Below are positions 16,270-28,429 of a stretch of DNA of 64,000 nt, piece after piece (the first letter of the stretch is position 1; each line of letters starts with the position of its first letter). Where the stretch lies: NCBI RefSeq assembly GCF_027744825.2, contig NC_071347.1, positions 10,725,501-10,789,500 on the forward strand, given 5' to 3'. The position numbers were made by a program, and so were the translations under genes. The notes beneath the pieces are model-generated. The model ran no database searches. It had not been told where the DNA came from and saw nothing but the letters and a program-made list of their open reading frames with translations. Source of the stretch: Synchiropus splendidus. Lineage: Eukaryota; Chordata; Actinopteri; Syngnathiformes; Callionymidae.

Positions 16270-17050
16270 TGTGCCTGTTGAGTGTTTTTAAGGAAATAGC
16301 CAAACACAAACCTTTAGGAAGTAGTTTAGAAGCATTGGCACTGTGGTCACCAGCACTGGCCTTTTTGTAGCAGACTTCTTACTGGGCTCTTGTTATCACT
16401 GAAGCACTTGGACAATGAAACGTCCGTTGTAAACACTGAGATCTGAGGTTTTGTGATTGCATAGATTAAGATTTTTGGACCACAAAGTTATTGTTGGTAT
16501 TCTGGTCCGTAATTCAACCCATTCAGTTGTTGCAATCGTCATTTTTATTGTCGATTTCTAATGCTTGGATCAAGCAGCAAAGTTGTGTCCGAGTTCCCGA
16601 GTCATGTTATAATTCACTAAATCACATCAAAGCATTACAAACGGATATATTAGTTTGTGTTATGTTGATTTCATGAAACACTTCTATTTGTGCATTACTA
16701 CGACGATGATTTTTTTATAACAAACTTCATACCATTAAAATGGTCTGTGGGAATGCAACACCTGTGTATAGTGATCATTACTTTTATTTTATATAATACT
16801 GTTTATGTCAATATGCTTCACATGCCAAAAAGAAATAATGAAAAAAGAACTATAATTTAAAAAGCAGTTTCACTTGAACAGCATTCAGATTTATAATTAG
16901 CATTCAATGCATTTTTATTTGCAGCATAATGCTGGTGCATTTTTGGATGTACGTCTTAGAAATATCCCGGTGTTAAACTGTGACTGCAGTGATTTCTGTT
17001 TCTGATTATGTTTACTGCAACATCCAGAACCTGTTATTAACTTACTGTTT
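16270..17050. other. Spacer downstream of MAPK12, no feature seen
   Basis: AT-rich sequence with no recognised gene or repeat. Confidence 0.4.
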
Positions 17051-17059
17051 ACTTAATGT

Positions 17060-17107
17060 AAATGCACCGATACAGATACCGTGCTTTAAAAAAAAAAAAA
17101 AAAAAAT

Positions 17108-17194
<87 letters not shown>

Positions 17195-17268
17195 GGTCTC
17201 GGTGTCAGTGTCAAATGCAAGTACTCGAACAATTCTCGTTTTGGGAAAAAAAGGTTTCGGTGCATCCC
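17060..17268. mobile_element. Small hAT-like element with internal A and TA tracts
   Basis: The ends share an inverted TGCACCGA (17063-17070 and inside 17257-17268), as in teleost hAT-type elements with GGGATGCACCGA termini. The interior is a poly(A) run (17088-17123) followed by about 34 TA units (17124-17192). The remainder is short, so this is a non-autonomous or collapsed copy. Confidence 0.4.
17124..17192. repeat. (TA)n microsatellite
   Basis: Pure TA dinucleotide run of about 68 bp directly after an A-rich tract. It produces the artificial Tyr-Ile ORFs on both strands. Confidence 0.97.
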
Positions 17269-17325
17269 AAATGTTACTTATACAGCGCGTCAAATACAAT
17301 TAATAAAAAAAAGTATAGACATTCA

Positions 17326-17339
17326 CCACCAGATGGCGG
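17326..17339 (+). promoter_or_regulatory. Perfect CTCF-consensus match
   Basis: CCACCAGATGGCGG fits the CTCF core consensus CCASYAGRKGGCRS at all 14 positions. It lies ~1.2 kb after MAPK12, at the edge of the repeat-rich spacer. Occupancy is inference. Confidence 0.4.
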
Positions 17340-17349
17340 CAGCTAGACA

Positions 17350-18780
17350 GTAATGTCTAACCTCATCATTGGAACCATTCAGTCGAAGCATCACTGCAAT
17401 GAAAAGCACTGCATTCATTTTCATAACTAGCTTTAAAGGCGACGATTAAATGATAATTTCGTTGCAGTGTGTAGAAATTCTGATCGTTTGTTTTTCTACT
17501 TTTCGCTGACATTTTTATTTGTGAGTCTCCCAGTCTGGCTTCACGATCGCTTCTGTTCCTTCAGCTCTTATATTTATGTGATTTGATAACTTCAAATGCT
17601 CCAACATTCCAGCGTGTTTGCTTTGGGATTCGGAACATTCCATCAGGCTCCTCTAGAGGGTGTTGAATTTGACGTGCTTGTCTTGAGTGACCTCCAGTTC
17701 CTTGACCCTGTGGGCTCATGTCCCAGCGGTCCTGCTTCCTTCCTTGGCCTGAGCTCCTCCACGTAGGTCGCTGGCTGAGGGTTTGTCCTCCCTGTCGCAC
17801 TGTGACAGTTCACGCAGGAGTCACGGAGTTCTGTCCTGGCTGCAGACAGGAAAACAGCATTTTTCACCCTTACAAGTTCTTCCAGCCGGTGAACGGACCC
17901 CCCCCCGACTCCCCTCTCTGCGTCTTGCTTGTTGACCCTGTGGTTTATTTTCAGTGTGTTGCCTTCAAGCAGCGTATCGCCTCAGAGTTCACATGTTAAA
18001 CCCGTAAACAGAGATACGACTGGCATGCACATTTGGACGATTCACGCACTGACAAGGGAGGACACGTGGAATGGCAGAAATTCCCAAACACTCATCTGAC
18101 CCGGGTGGCTGTTCTGTCTTCACGCGGAGTGTCTTCAGTGTGTTTGTTTTATGTGTCCATGAGAATCAGGATGGGTCTCACCCAAGTGAGATGAGTTGTA
18201 TGTATCATTTTAGCTCAAGTGGTGAACGGAGACATGCTGCTTAATAGAGACGTATATCAACTTTCTATGAGATATATTGCTTTAAATGAAGCATATATTT
18301 CAGGCATATGACTTAATTTTGATAAATTATTTATCAAGAGATAATCGGTCCTAATAACAAAGATTAATGGCGTGTAAACCTTACTTCACTGACAGCATTT
18401 TCCAGTACACTTGGTGCACCATATTAGACACTGTGTAACCTAAACCTCCATGATGTTAGTTATTGTTTGTTGCTGGTGCTCATGAATGTGCAAAAGCAAC
18501 TTATTTGCTCAAAAATATCTCAAATGAATGTGGCTGTCTGTCATGCTTCCTGTGAGGTGATACACCGGCCAGTCTGATCAATGTGTGTGTATGGACCCTC
18601 AGGCAGATAACTCATCTGGAAAATGTAAAATTCATGAAGTATTTTATCAGAATAAGCTGACCACGGTGCTTAGTAGGATTTGTACACCCCCTGAACTGAG
18701 CTACAGTGTCAGAGTGTTTCCTGGATTCTATGACTTGAGCAGGAAATAAAAACTGAAATGGACAGTCATATATACTGATG
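17350..18780. other. Intergenic, no feature seen
   Basis: Moderately AT-rich. The ORFs on both strands around 17560-18000 show no family similarity and overlap each other. Nothing supportable was found. Confidence 0.4.
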
Positions 18781-18781
18781 C

Positions 18782-18904
18782 GTTGATGAGGCTTCATGAA
18801 ACAGTGTCCTAATATTCAGCGCCCAGTAGGCGGCGCCCCTGGTTTAAAAATGATGTGAGGTTTCATTGAAATGGTTGTTTCATGATGCCTCACCAACCCA
18901 TCGC
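18782..18904. mobile_element. MITE-like element, copy B (best preserved ends)
   Basis: Begins GTTGATGAGGCTTCATGAAA and ends CATGATGCCTCACCAACCCA, which are imperfect inverses. The interior carries CCAGTAGGCGGCGC at 18823-18836, 13 of 14 to the CTCF core consensus, and TTTAAAAATGATGTGAGG shared with other copies. Confidence 0.65.
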
Positions 18905-18909
18905 TGGAA

Positions 18910-21440
18910 ATATCAATCTCCATTTTAATAACTAGCGGCTAATCCATGGTCCAGTTTTTTTGCACTTTAAAATTTAATCTGCACGTGAATGTAAAATGGT
19001 CCAATCTTTTGTTGCTATTGTGCATTTCATCATTTTTGATCAGTGTATGTGCTGTACATCAGACTGCCGTGACCCACACTGGCTTCATGAGAATTCTCCC
19101 TTCCTGCCGGGTATATTTGGAGAAACAAACAAAACTGTTGTGTCAATATTGTTAATTCTCCACATAATTTTGGTTGTCACGTCCTCGTCGGGGATCAAAC
19201 AAACAGATTTGAGAATTCTGGCGGTTTAGATCGGAGCAGCACCATCTGTCAGCTCCCCTTCTGCTGCAAGCTTTCTGAAAGTTTTGTTGCCACACCGCTG
19301 CCTATAACTCTGTCAAACACAGGATATTTTAAGAGGTTAAACTGCAAGCCCAAGCCGTTTGGCTGTCCACCCCATGCAAATCTAATGTCTCCTAAAATGG
19401 AAAAGTATGCTCCAAATGACTGTTTGTTTTAGAAAATGGTTCTGACTATTGATTCTCCAGGTTATTTCCCTTGTTGTTCTGGCCGCGTGTGTCACTGTCA
19501 GGAGAGAATGTGAGTATGGAAGGAGAGCAGGACTCTCACACCAGCCACTTCAAAACACAGCCAAATAGTTGTGTCCACCAAAGTCAGATAAGCTGTAGGC
19601 TAAAACCTTGTCTAGTTCCCAGACAGTATTTTAAGTCACAACATTTGACTCTCTTGAAGATGATATGCTTCTCCTGTAGGTGTCAGTTGTGATGGGCTCA
19701 TGAGGCGAGATGACAAAGAGTGACCCTGTTTTGAGTGCCGCGTGTCTAAGCCAACAATATTGCCCTTTCTGATTTTAAAAACTGTTCGTTTTTTTTTCAA
19801 GCCTAAATTTCAGATTTTAGTTTGTGTAATTCATTCATCATTTTCGCACGAGTGTTTTAAAGGCTATGTGTGTTTAACTATAAAATGGAAATATTGTTTT
19901 CAAAAGAAATTGAATTAGAAATATGTTGTTTATTTATTTATTTTTCTCCCAAGTGTTCAATCTGTATCAACAATGCATTATAGTTTATTTTTTGCTGGAG
20001 AAGGTAATAGTGTTAAAAAAAAAAAACATTTCTAAATCTGACAGCACAGTGTCATTGAGGGAAACATCTCTCTACCACAGGAAATCTGGAATAAAAGTGT
20101 CACTGAGCTTCCAGCTGCAGATGCTGTGCAGGTCATTTAGGGACAATATGCATGTGATCACAAAGATGTAATGCTTATGCAAGGATTTTATTTTAGCTTT
20201 TATCTTCCTAAAAAATCAAAGCAGTGACTAAGGATTGGTGCTTCTTGTTTTTTCTTGTTTTTTTTTACCTAAAATAATTATAAATGACACTTACTGACAA
20301 ATGTTTGAAGGTGAAATTATCTGAAAATTAGTGTTTTTTATTATTATATTAGTTTCACATCTGCATTTTTGTACATTCATTGCATAAAGATATAAAAAAA
20401 AGTCATAAAATGATGCATTCATGCATCAGTGAACCAAAGAAAACTAATAATCCTGTGTCCAAAAAATTAAATAAACATGCTGCTATAATGAATTTTGACT
20501 GAAGTGCAGGTAAAGAAGATCCAACATCCAGAGTTCCCGAATGACTGACTTCAGAGGTTTGCTGGGAGCAAAACTACTGTGGTATTTAAAAAAAGTCAAA
20601 TTTTCCTTTAAAGAAACTGAGGAACTCTCCTGCTCGTTTTCACCCGCTTGTCTGTCCCTGAAGCTCTGCTGTCTCTCCACGTGCCTGCATTTTATCGCCG
20701 CCCAGATCTGAACACAGTAGCACATGTGTCAGAGGATCCTTCACTACAAGGAAAATTCCACATGGAACCAACTGGGCAGCAGAATCACTCCATCTTTCAA
20801 ACTCCTGCCACACAGGCCTGGGTGTGTATCGTTCGGAGTTAAATAGGGTGGTAAAGGAAGTGATAAGACATCAGGAAACCAGTCAGATAAACACCAGAAG
20901 GCAGTTTAAGAAAGATACTTTGAGGTGTTCATCTCCTGAGAGGGGAGCCGGCGCGCCTGTTTACATGAGCTCATTCATTAAAAATCCACTCCTGTCTGAA
21001 GATGTCAGCAAGTATTGGGTGGAAAGGGGCGGACACTGCAGAGAGTAATCCCTCTGCCAGAGTGCTGCCCTCCATCTGTGATGTGTTGACGCACCAAGGC
21101 TGTCTGATTGAAAAGAGAAGCTCAGAAGATCCATCTGAGCCACACGGGAGGCGAGTCAGCTGCTCCACTGACACTGATGTCTGGAGTTTAAAGTTCAAGA
21201 GATGCTTCTGCCTCTAAAGCCGTCCTCATTAGTGCTGCGTTGAGTCCCAGCAGCCCCAAAAACATACTGTCACGACAGTGATTCAGTTTAGTTCATCGGA
21301 AATTCCACGACTTGACCTTTAGTCCAACTTTCCCAACAGTCTTTACGTTTGATTTTAGGCCGCAGTGATAAATAAAGTAAAATAAAGATAAATAAAATAA
21401 ATCTGATGACAAAAAATTCTGTTCTGTCAGTGCCATGGCA
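18910..21440. other. Intergenic, no feature seen
   Basis: AT-rich sequence, including A and T runs near 20010 and 20260. Overlapping ORFs near 20640-21220 occur on both strands and show no recognisable domains. No gene supported. Confidence 0.4.
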
Positions 21441-21459
21441 TCGTGTCAGGTCTCTGTTT

Positions 21460-21598
21460 CATGGTTTCGTGAAACACTGTCCTCTTCTTCGGCAAACACA
21501 AGGTGGTGATGAAAAAGTTGTTTGCACAGCACAGTGCCATCTAGTGGTCTTGGAAAGTAAGGACGCTGTTTCTTGAAACCCCGGCAACCCATCCCTAC
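21460..21598. mobile_element. MITE-like element, copy C
   Basis: Starts with TGGTTTCGTGAAACACTGTCC and ends with GACGCTGTTTCTTGAAACCC then CAACCCATCC, inverted versions of the family ends. It ends about 20 bp before the target-site duplication of the Rex3-like LINE at 21632. Confidence 0.55.
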
Positions 21599-21631
21599 CC
21601 GTGGGAATTTCTGGAGTCCAGTGTTAGTGGG

Positions 21632-22111
21632 TCTCGATTTACCAATCGATCTACGTTCCCACCCTCACCTATGGTCACGAGCTTTGGGTAGTGACCGAAA
21701 GGATGAGATCGCGGATACAAGCGGCTGAAATGAGTTTCCTCCGCAGGGTGGCTGGGCGCACCCTTAGAGATAGGGTGAGGAGTTCGGTCATCCGGGAGGA
21801 GCTCGTCGTGGAGCTGCTGCTCCTCCACATCGAGAGGAACCAGCTGAGGTGGCTCTGGCATCTGATCCGGATGCCCCCTGGACGCCTCCCTGGGGAGGTG
21901 TTCCGGGCATGTCCTACCGGGAGGAGACCCCGGGGAAGACCCAGGACTCGCTGGAGAGATGATGTCTCCGGTCTGGCCTGGGAACGCCTCGGGATCCCCC
22001 GGGAGGAGCTGGAGGAGGTTTGTGCGGACCGGGAAGTTTGGGCTTCCCTGCTCCGAATGCTGCCTCCGCAACCCGACCCCGGATAAGCGGCAGAAGAAGA
22101 AGAAGAAGAAG

Positions 22112-22139
<28 letters not shown>
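21632..22139 (+). mobile_element. Rex3/RTE-like LINE, 5'-truncated, with target-site duplication
   Basis: A continuous frame at 21691-22086 encodes RMRSRIQAAEMSFLRRVAGR, then VRSSVIREELVVELLLLHIE, RNQLRWLWHLIRMPPGRLPG and ASLLRMLPPQPDPG, the C-terminal end of the Rex3-type reverse transcriptase ORF, with its natural stop (TAA) in GGATAAGCGG. A (GAA)n tail of ~48 bp follows. The 12-bp sequence AGTGTTAGTGGG flanks it on both sides (21620-21631 and 22140-22151). It is a young-looking, dead-on-arrival insertion. Confidence 0.85.

Positions 22140-22140
<1 letters not shown>
22091..22140 (+). repeat. (GAA)n tail of the LINE
   Basis: About 16 AAG/GAA units directly after the LINE stop codon. Probably grew from the GAAGAAG start of the usual GATG-type Rex3 tail. 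Confidence 0.9.
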
Positions 22141-22141
<1 letters not shown>

Positions 22142-22142
<1 letters not shown>

Positions 22143-22645
22143 GTTAGTGGGAACAGTTAGTGGCTGTAGGCGCTTTCCAAAATCTTTTCTATGGTGTCAT
22201 GAAGGCGACATCAGATTTCTCCCAGGTCTGATGAAAATTATTATTAGAATAGTAATATATATTTTTTTTATTATAACATTTATTTCAACATTGTGACACT
22301 ATTTAGAAACTCCAACTCCATTTTATTTTATTTTTTTTTTACGTTCGCAAATGCACTGTTACATCCCATCGGCAATGTGAATGAGCAAAAACAAAATTAC
22401 AAATCTAAAAATATTATATTGAGGAATGACATTTTAATATTTCATACCAGAATGATCACATTTCAACTAAATCTGTCCACATGGCCTTAAACATTAGTAT
22501 GGAACTTGTTTCAACAACTTCGAAACAATGTTTTTTTAAAATGAAACATTGCGTCCATCTGTGAAATGTCATGCAGTTTCCTTCATCGTGGGTGTTTTGG
22601 TTATGGCATCATATTGTATATAATGCATCTCACCTGGAATTATGC
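22142..22645 (+). repeat. ~490-bp dispersed repeat, copy 1
   Basis: From GTTAGTGGGAACAGTTAG to CTCACCTGGAATTATGCA, this stretch is almost identical to 23990-24480 in the same orientation. Differences are point changes and short indels in the T/TA runs. It contains no coding potential. The unrepeated bases next to it show that the LINE inserted at its left boundary. Confidence 0.85.
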
Positions 22646-22774
22646 ATGTTGCTGAACACCTCCTGCAAAGAATCACGAGTGATGGGATTTCACTCTTGAT
22701 CCTACTCTTGCTCCACCCTGCCTGCACTCTCTTCCTCTCCTCTGTTGATCTCTGCTTGTTGGCCTGTGTAATCT

Positions 22775-22890
22775 TTGGCTTTGAACAACTATTTCAACGA
22801 AACTTTACATCATTTTTAAACCAATAGCACCACCTACTCGGCTCTGAAAATAGGGACAGTGTTTCATGAAGCCTCATCAGCCCATCACTA
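22775..22890. mobile_element. MITE-like element, copy D (reverse orientation)
   Basis: Ends AGGGACAGTGTTTCATGAAG then CCTCATCAGCCCATCAC, the exact complement of the start of copy B. The interior GCACCACCTACTCGG (22827-22841) is the complement of the CTCF-like core with two mismatches. Confidence 0.65.
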
Positions 22891-22899
22891 TTTTTTTCT

Positions 22900-23980
22900 G
22901 TAGCTATTAGCATGAACGTTATGATATATTTTAGCCCTCCTTGCTCCTATGTCAGCTCCCAGAACTGACGTATTTCTCTCAGCTACCTCGCGCGGGGTCG
23001 GCCAGTCACATGGACGCTGAAGTCGCGGTGGTGTGCACGTGTATATTTCTTCATCAGGGATTCACTGGGCCAGAAAACAAGAGGCCGCGCTGTAACTGAC
23101 TGCCATTTAACAGGGGAGCAACTAGCACTTCAGGATCCGAAAATAAAGTTGCCGTGACTTCGACTCATGACACCAAAGTGTCTTCTGCTGGTAAGCAAAC
23201 TCATCATCACTGCTTCTGTGTGGCTGCTTTCCAGCGCCACCATGAATCCAAAGACAGTCGCCCTCGTTACCAGAGCGTTTTAATTATCGCCTGTGGTCAT
23301 GTGATCACATGCCAGCGGCAGGAGTTAATTAATTTATTGACTTTCCGGTGTCATTAAGTCAATGTCACCGCTCCCCCATGACACATCGATGAGGTTTAGC
23401 TGCAGCGACTCCGCTGCCCAACGTGGAGCCAAAAGCCCCATCTTTGATTCCAGGAATGTTTTCACTGAATTCCAGAGTATCAAATTCTTCCTCCTTTAAA
23501 GTTGCCTGGTGATAGGCTGCGGCTTCTGCACGAGAGAGAGAGAGAGAGAGAGCGGTACAATTAATTCTGCTGAATTCCAGCGCTGGAAAGAAAACATTCC
23601 CTGTTGTATAATCTAATTCTCGGTGGTGGGCCCACTCTGAAGCGTTCTGTGAATTCCTGAGATGAGATCAGCAGCGGTGAGCTGGCACAACACCGGAGCC
23701 CCGCGTGTGTTTTCTCTCAGATGTTTTTCAGGTGAACCTCTGGCATGTGATGGAACTCACGGAAGGTCCCTCACGGTCAAGTGACCCTGAGACATGCTTG
23801 ACCTCCACGGAGACCTCTGAGGAGGGTCGCAGCTTCCTGAACGTTCTCAAGCGGCGATAAAACAGACAAGACAAGGGCTCCAGTTGAATCATGGGTAGGT
23901 CTCCGCTTGGAGGTCAAAGGTTGCAGTAAATCTCGAGGCCTGTGTTTCTCTTTTTATATCGAGGGCGGTGACTTCACTGG
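22900..23980. other. Intergenic, no gene seen; short (GA)n
   Basis: GC-richer than its surroundings, with a (GA)n run at 23531-23552. No exon or repeat family was recognised between the two copies of the ~490-bp repeat. Confidence 0.4.
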
Positions 23981-23989
23981 CCGGGTCAA

Positions 23990-24480
23990 GGTTAGTGGGA
24001 ACAGTTAGAGGCTGTAGGCGCTTTCCAAAATCTTTTCTATGGTGTCATGAAGGCGACATCAGATTTCTCCCAGGTCTGATGAAATTTATTATTAGAATAG
24101 TAATATATATATATATATTTTTTATTATAACATTTATTTCAACATTGTGACACTATTTAAAAACTCTAATGGCTTTTTTTTTTCGTTCGCAAATGCACTG
24201 CAACATCCCATCAGCAATATGAAACAAAATTACAAATCTAAAAATATTATATTGAGGAATGACATTTTAATATTTCATACCAGAATGATCACATTTCAAC
24301 TAAATCTGTCCACATGGCCTTAAACATCAGTATGGAACTTGTTTCAACAACTTCGAAACAATGTTTTTTTTAAATGAAACATTGCGTCCATCTGTGAAAT
24401 GTCATGTAGTTTCCTTCATCGCGGGTGTTTTGGTTATGGCATCACATTGTATATAATGCATCTCACCTGGAATTGTGCAC
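23990..24480 (+). repeat. ~490-bp dispersed repeat, copy 2
   Basis: Direct repeat of 22142-22645, 1.85 kb away. The match starts at GGTTAGTGGGAACAGTTAG and stops at CTCACCTGGAATTGTGCA. The flanks of the two copies differ, so this is either two insertions of one element or a duplication followed by loss. Confidence 0.85.
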
Positions 24481-24597
24481 TGAATAATCCAAACAACACA
24501 GTGATTGATCAGTGTTATTTGGACCTGTAATGAGTTAAGTCCCACTGCTATCTGATACATGTTCAATTTTATTTTATTTTTTTCATGGTATAAGTTG

Positions 24598-24870
24598 GTA
24601 CAGTTTAATGGTAAAGCATATTTGCCACAAGAAGCCACATTTTTCGTTTTTAAATGAATTTGGTATGTTACTGAATCAAATGATGGACCCATACATGCAT
24701 TTAAACAACAAAATATTGTTTACTTTTATTGTTTAGTTTGACAATAGCACAATAAATCACGATGGTGGCGATATTCAAGTTTTTATATCACCTTATTTAA
24801 ACTAAAGCTCTTTTAATGTCTTGAAAATATTTGTATAAGAAGTTCAATTTCATAAGAATTTCATTTTTTC
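24598..24870 (+). mobile_element. Partial copy of the TIR element at 37642-38247
   Basis: Matches 37709-37965 over ~260 bp in the same orientation: both contain ATATTTGCCACAAGAAGCCA, GAATTTGGTATRTTACTGAA, then TATCACCTTATTTAAACTA and ATGTCTTGAAAATATTTG. The terminal inverted repeats of the longer copy are not present here. Confidence 0.8.
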
Positions 24871-24879
24871 TTCACTACA

Positions 24880-27800
24880 TTGATGCTGATGTTTACATAA
24901 AAAAAAATTAATTTAGATAATAGTGATTGTGTTGTTGTATATTGTAATATTTTACAACTGCTTTAATAACATGCATTATATAACACAGTATACACATGGA
25001 ATCATTAGGCGATTACTGTAGGTTTTGACATCTTGGGTTGAGCCAGTGACGCTGCTGCTTTGTTAACTCAAGCATTTGCTGAGTGTCTCATTGTGTGGCA
25101 ATAATGTGCACAGCGTCTTGGGTCAAATCCCTTGCAGATAACCAGTCTGGGCGTCAAGGCGAGGTCCTGGCTCTGTTTACCAACACTCTTATAAAGCACT
25201 GTTGAAAGAAGCAGCAACATATTTGCAATAAACTGCTGTCATTGAATAAAAAATCCTGACTTGCAAAATGCGTGGGTTGTTCTGAAGCGCTCCCCTGGGA
25301 AAAAGTGTCTGGAGTGTTGTGAAGCAGGGAGACTTGTTCTGGTAAAAAGCAGGGGCGAGGTGAAACCTTCGCAGAAAAGTATTTCAAAATCCATATTTAA
25401 AAAAGGAGTGATGATAGAAAGATAGAGCCACAAGTGTTGCTGAAAGTAAATCTTATTAGTAATATTAAGAGAAACAGCAACAAAACACTATGAAGAGATT
25501 AATTTATCAGATAGAATTAAAAAAACATTTCATTAATCTATATTAATTTTAGCAATCATGATATTGTCAGGAAAAAGATGTCCACTTTTGTGCTGAATCG
25601 TCTCATTTGGTCTTGGTCTCACGGACTGTTATGTAATCTACTGTCGAGGTTCCTCAACTCTGAAAACATCCTCACACTCTGTGCTCAGCTTAAGCCACAG
25701 ATCCTAAGAGGAAGGCCAGAGTCGGCCATGTGTTGATGACAGTTGCACCGCGGAATGTCAGCATCTGTGCTGGACCAGCTTCTTGTTTTGGATGCAGTTT
25801 TCCGAACTCGTGTCGCTCCATGTGGGCAGGAGGCAACGCAGCAGACATTCTTTCTAAATCTATCCACCACAAGTTACACAAAAAACCGAGCGCGTGTGTT
25901 TCGCTTTGGTTCTTGTGTTACTACATTCTCCACCAGGCTCTGTTTATGAGTCCTGCTCTGAAGGCAGGATGGTCTGGTTTCCTCATGGACACCAACAGTG
26001 GCCGCCATGTTTTCCTGTAATTCAAACAAAGATGATGTAATGAATCAAAGTTGCACGTTTTGATGTACTGCCTATATTTATCTTCAACATTACTTCTCTA
26101 TTCTATCCTCTATTACTTATTTAGTTTAATATTTGTATGTTTTTTTAAGTACTTAAATGTTTCCTTCACTTTTCTGGCTTATCAGCATTTATTACTTTCA
26201 TTTTCTTTCATATTGAAATCACATGTTAATGTCTGATATTTCATACCTTGATATACTTACTTTTTATGGTCCCATAAAGTTAACCCATTTTAATAAAAAA
26301 TCATGGTCAATTTATTTTTATTATTTAATTAATTATTTTTTATAAATCAGGTATATTTTTTCCCTCATATTTCTTGAACCACATATAAAGTTCTTTTTTA
26401 TACAAATTATGTCAGTTTTTATTATAAGATTAGTTAATATTCAGCTAGATAGCTTACCATATCTTAGTTCACGGTGGTTTTAAAATCTTTTCTTATGAAA
26501 GGTCTTCAGACAAACTACGAGAAATGAAATGTTCTTTTATTGATCATTTTGTGACATCATTATTATTATTTTTAAGCAATGTCCTTTTTTTCCATCAGAA
26601 ACAAAAACTCAAAATGGCTCTTGTCAAAACATGGTAATAAAATGTGGTCTTATAATAACTGCCAACTCATGCTTTAGTCAGCAGCACTGTAAGTTCAGCA
26701 GCTCTTATCCATGCGATACAATGTCATCATTCCTTTTATCACTTCCAGATATAAATGTCCACGAAGATGGACACCAAATCAGCGCCATGACAAGGTAAAG
26801 ACAAAAGAATCTTCACGCACCAGTCGCATGTTTTGTATATGTCCATATTATCTCGCAGAAACATGATAATAGTTTTTGTGACAACCATCATTCTTTAACA
26901 GTAAATAGACATTTTGTTCATGTTCAGTGAAGCAAGTGTCCGAGCAAGTGTACAGCGTGTCCGCTCCATATGAGAGGGGCCAAAGCGTGGACCCACAGAT
27001 GAGAGAGGAAGGTGTGTGTGACAGATGTGCAGCGTAATAAATCCACAGGATGTTTATCAGGAACAGTGCGTGTTGACCCTCGGACCACCGTGACCCTCCA
27101 CAGCGAACAAGCCATGATGAGCTTCGATGCACTAGGACGCTACGGTGACCTGCAACCGTGATTTACAACTCTCTGCCATGGCATTTTCATCCAAGTTCAG
27201 GTTCACTTACCAACAAGGGTGTATTAATATAGAATGATAGAGATGTTTGGCTCATAAATATTGTCATACACTGTAACGATTAATTCCCAGTCCTTTCCTT
27301 TTTACAGCTGCTTGTTCACTACTTTTCATTTAGCACTCATGTATTTTAGTTCAAATATCTTGACGTATTGGACCCGCTTGTTTGCATTGATGCGCTGCTC
27401 AAAATACCAAACATCAATTCATTGCTCTTTGTATTCCAAAAACAAATTGCTTATTTTTAAGTTCCCATTTTATCTTTTTGTTTTTCCTTCCCCATAGCTA
27501 GTAACAGTTATACTCAGCTGTGGAATAATATATTAATAAATATTACTCCTAAAAACATCTAATTTAACAATATTTCTTGTCCCTCAAAATGAACACATAA
27601 AGCCATGACTCACATTGAGAATGTCTATATAATGAAACATAATAGAAAAGAATAGAAAAACCAACATATTTGAAACTTATTCTTCTGTTGTTTTGGCTCA
27701 ACGCTCAAGCAGCCGCGGTATTCACTGTGGCCCCTACAGAAATTGAATTGTGCATCGCTGATCCAGTGAGTTTCTGAACTTAAATGTTCAGGTTCAACTT

Positions 27801-28420
27801 CAATTGATTTCTATTGTTAGATGAAAACAATGAAGCTGGTATTTTCAAATACTCACCCCAAGTCTTTGCTAATAACAGTTCTATTGAGAGATAGGTTTCA
27901 TAGAAAGATCATTTGAGGTTGGCCTGGCGGCTTTTTCGGGCATGCCAACTGACTTGTAAGAGTTCTGTGTGCCAGCCAGGGACCACTCAGCCCTGCCAAC
28001 ACTAGCAGGTGAAACCACTCGTCTCCTTTTCTCTCCATCTGAGAAAATACATGCGCAATAAAGAAGGACCTTCAATTCCTTCACAGCATTTTTGTACTGA
28101 TGGAAACATCCCCACAAAAAGACAGATGTTGAGGTTCACTTCTGCTGCGACCAAAGCTTAAATGATCTAATGTTAGACTGTCTGCTTGACCTAAATTCTA
28201 TGGCGTGTCTTAGGAGAACATGAAGATTTCGGCGACAGAAACTGTATTGTTGATCAAATGACAATAATTCAGGTATCGAGAGACTGGTGTCCCATTGCTT
28301 TGACATTAAAATATGGCAACATCTCACTCATTTCTGCCTGGCAACAAGCAGGTGTGACCAAACCCACGGTGACCATAGAAAGGTTTGTCCCAGCAGTTCA
28401 AAACCTGGCAGCATCAGACT
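24880..28420. other. Intergenic, no feature seen
   Basis: Long AT-rich stretch (especially 26040-26620). ORFs are short, overlapping and without recognisable domains on either strand. No supportable gene, RNA or repeat. Confidence 0.4.
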
Positions 28421-28429
28421 CCCAGTCCT

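Noticed and set aside
16980..17303. ORFs of repeated Tyr-Ile on both strands
   Set aside because: Pure translation of the (TA)n microsatellite.
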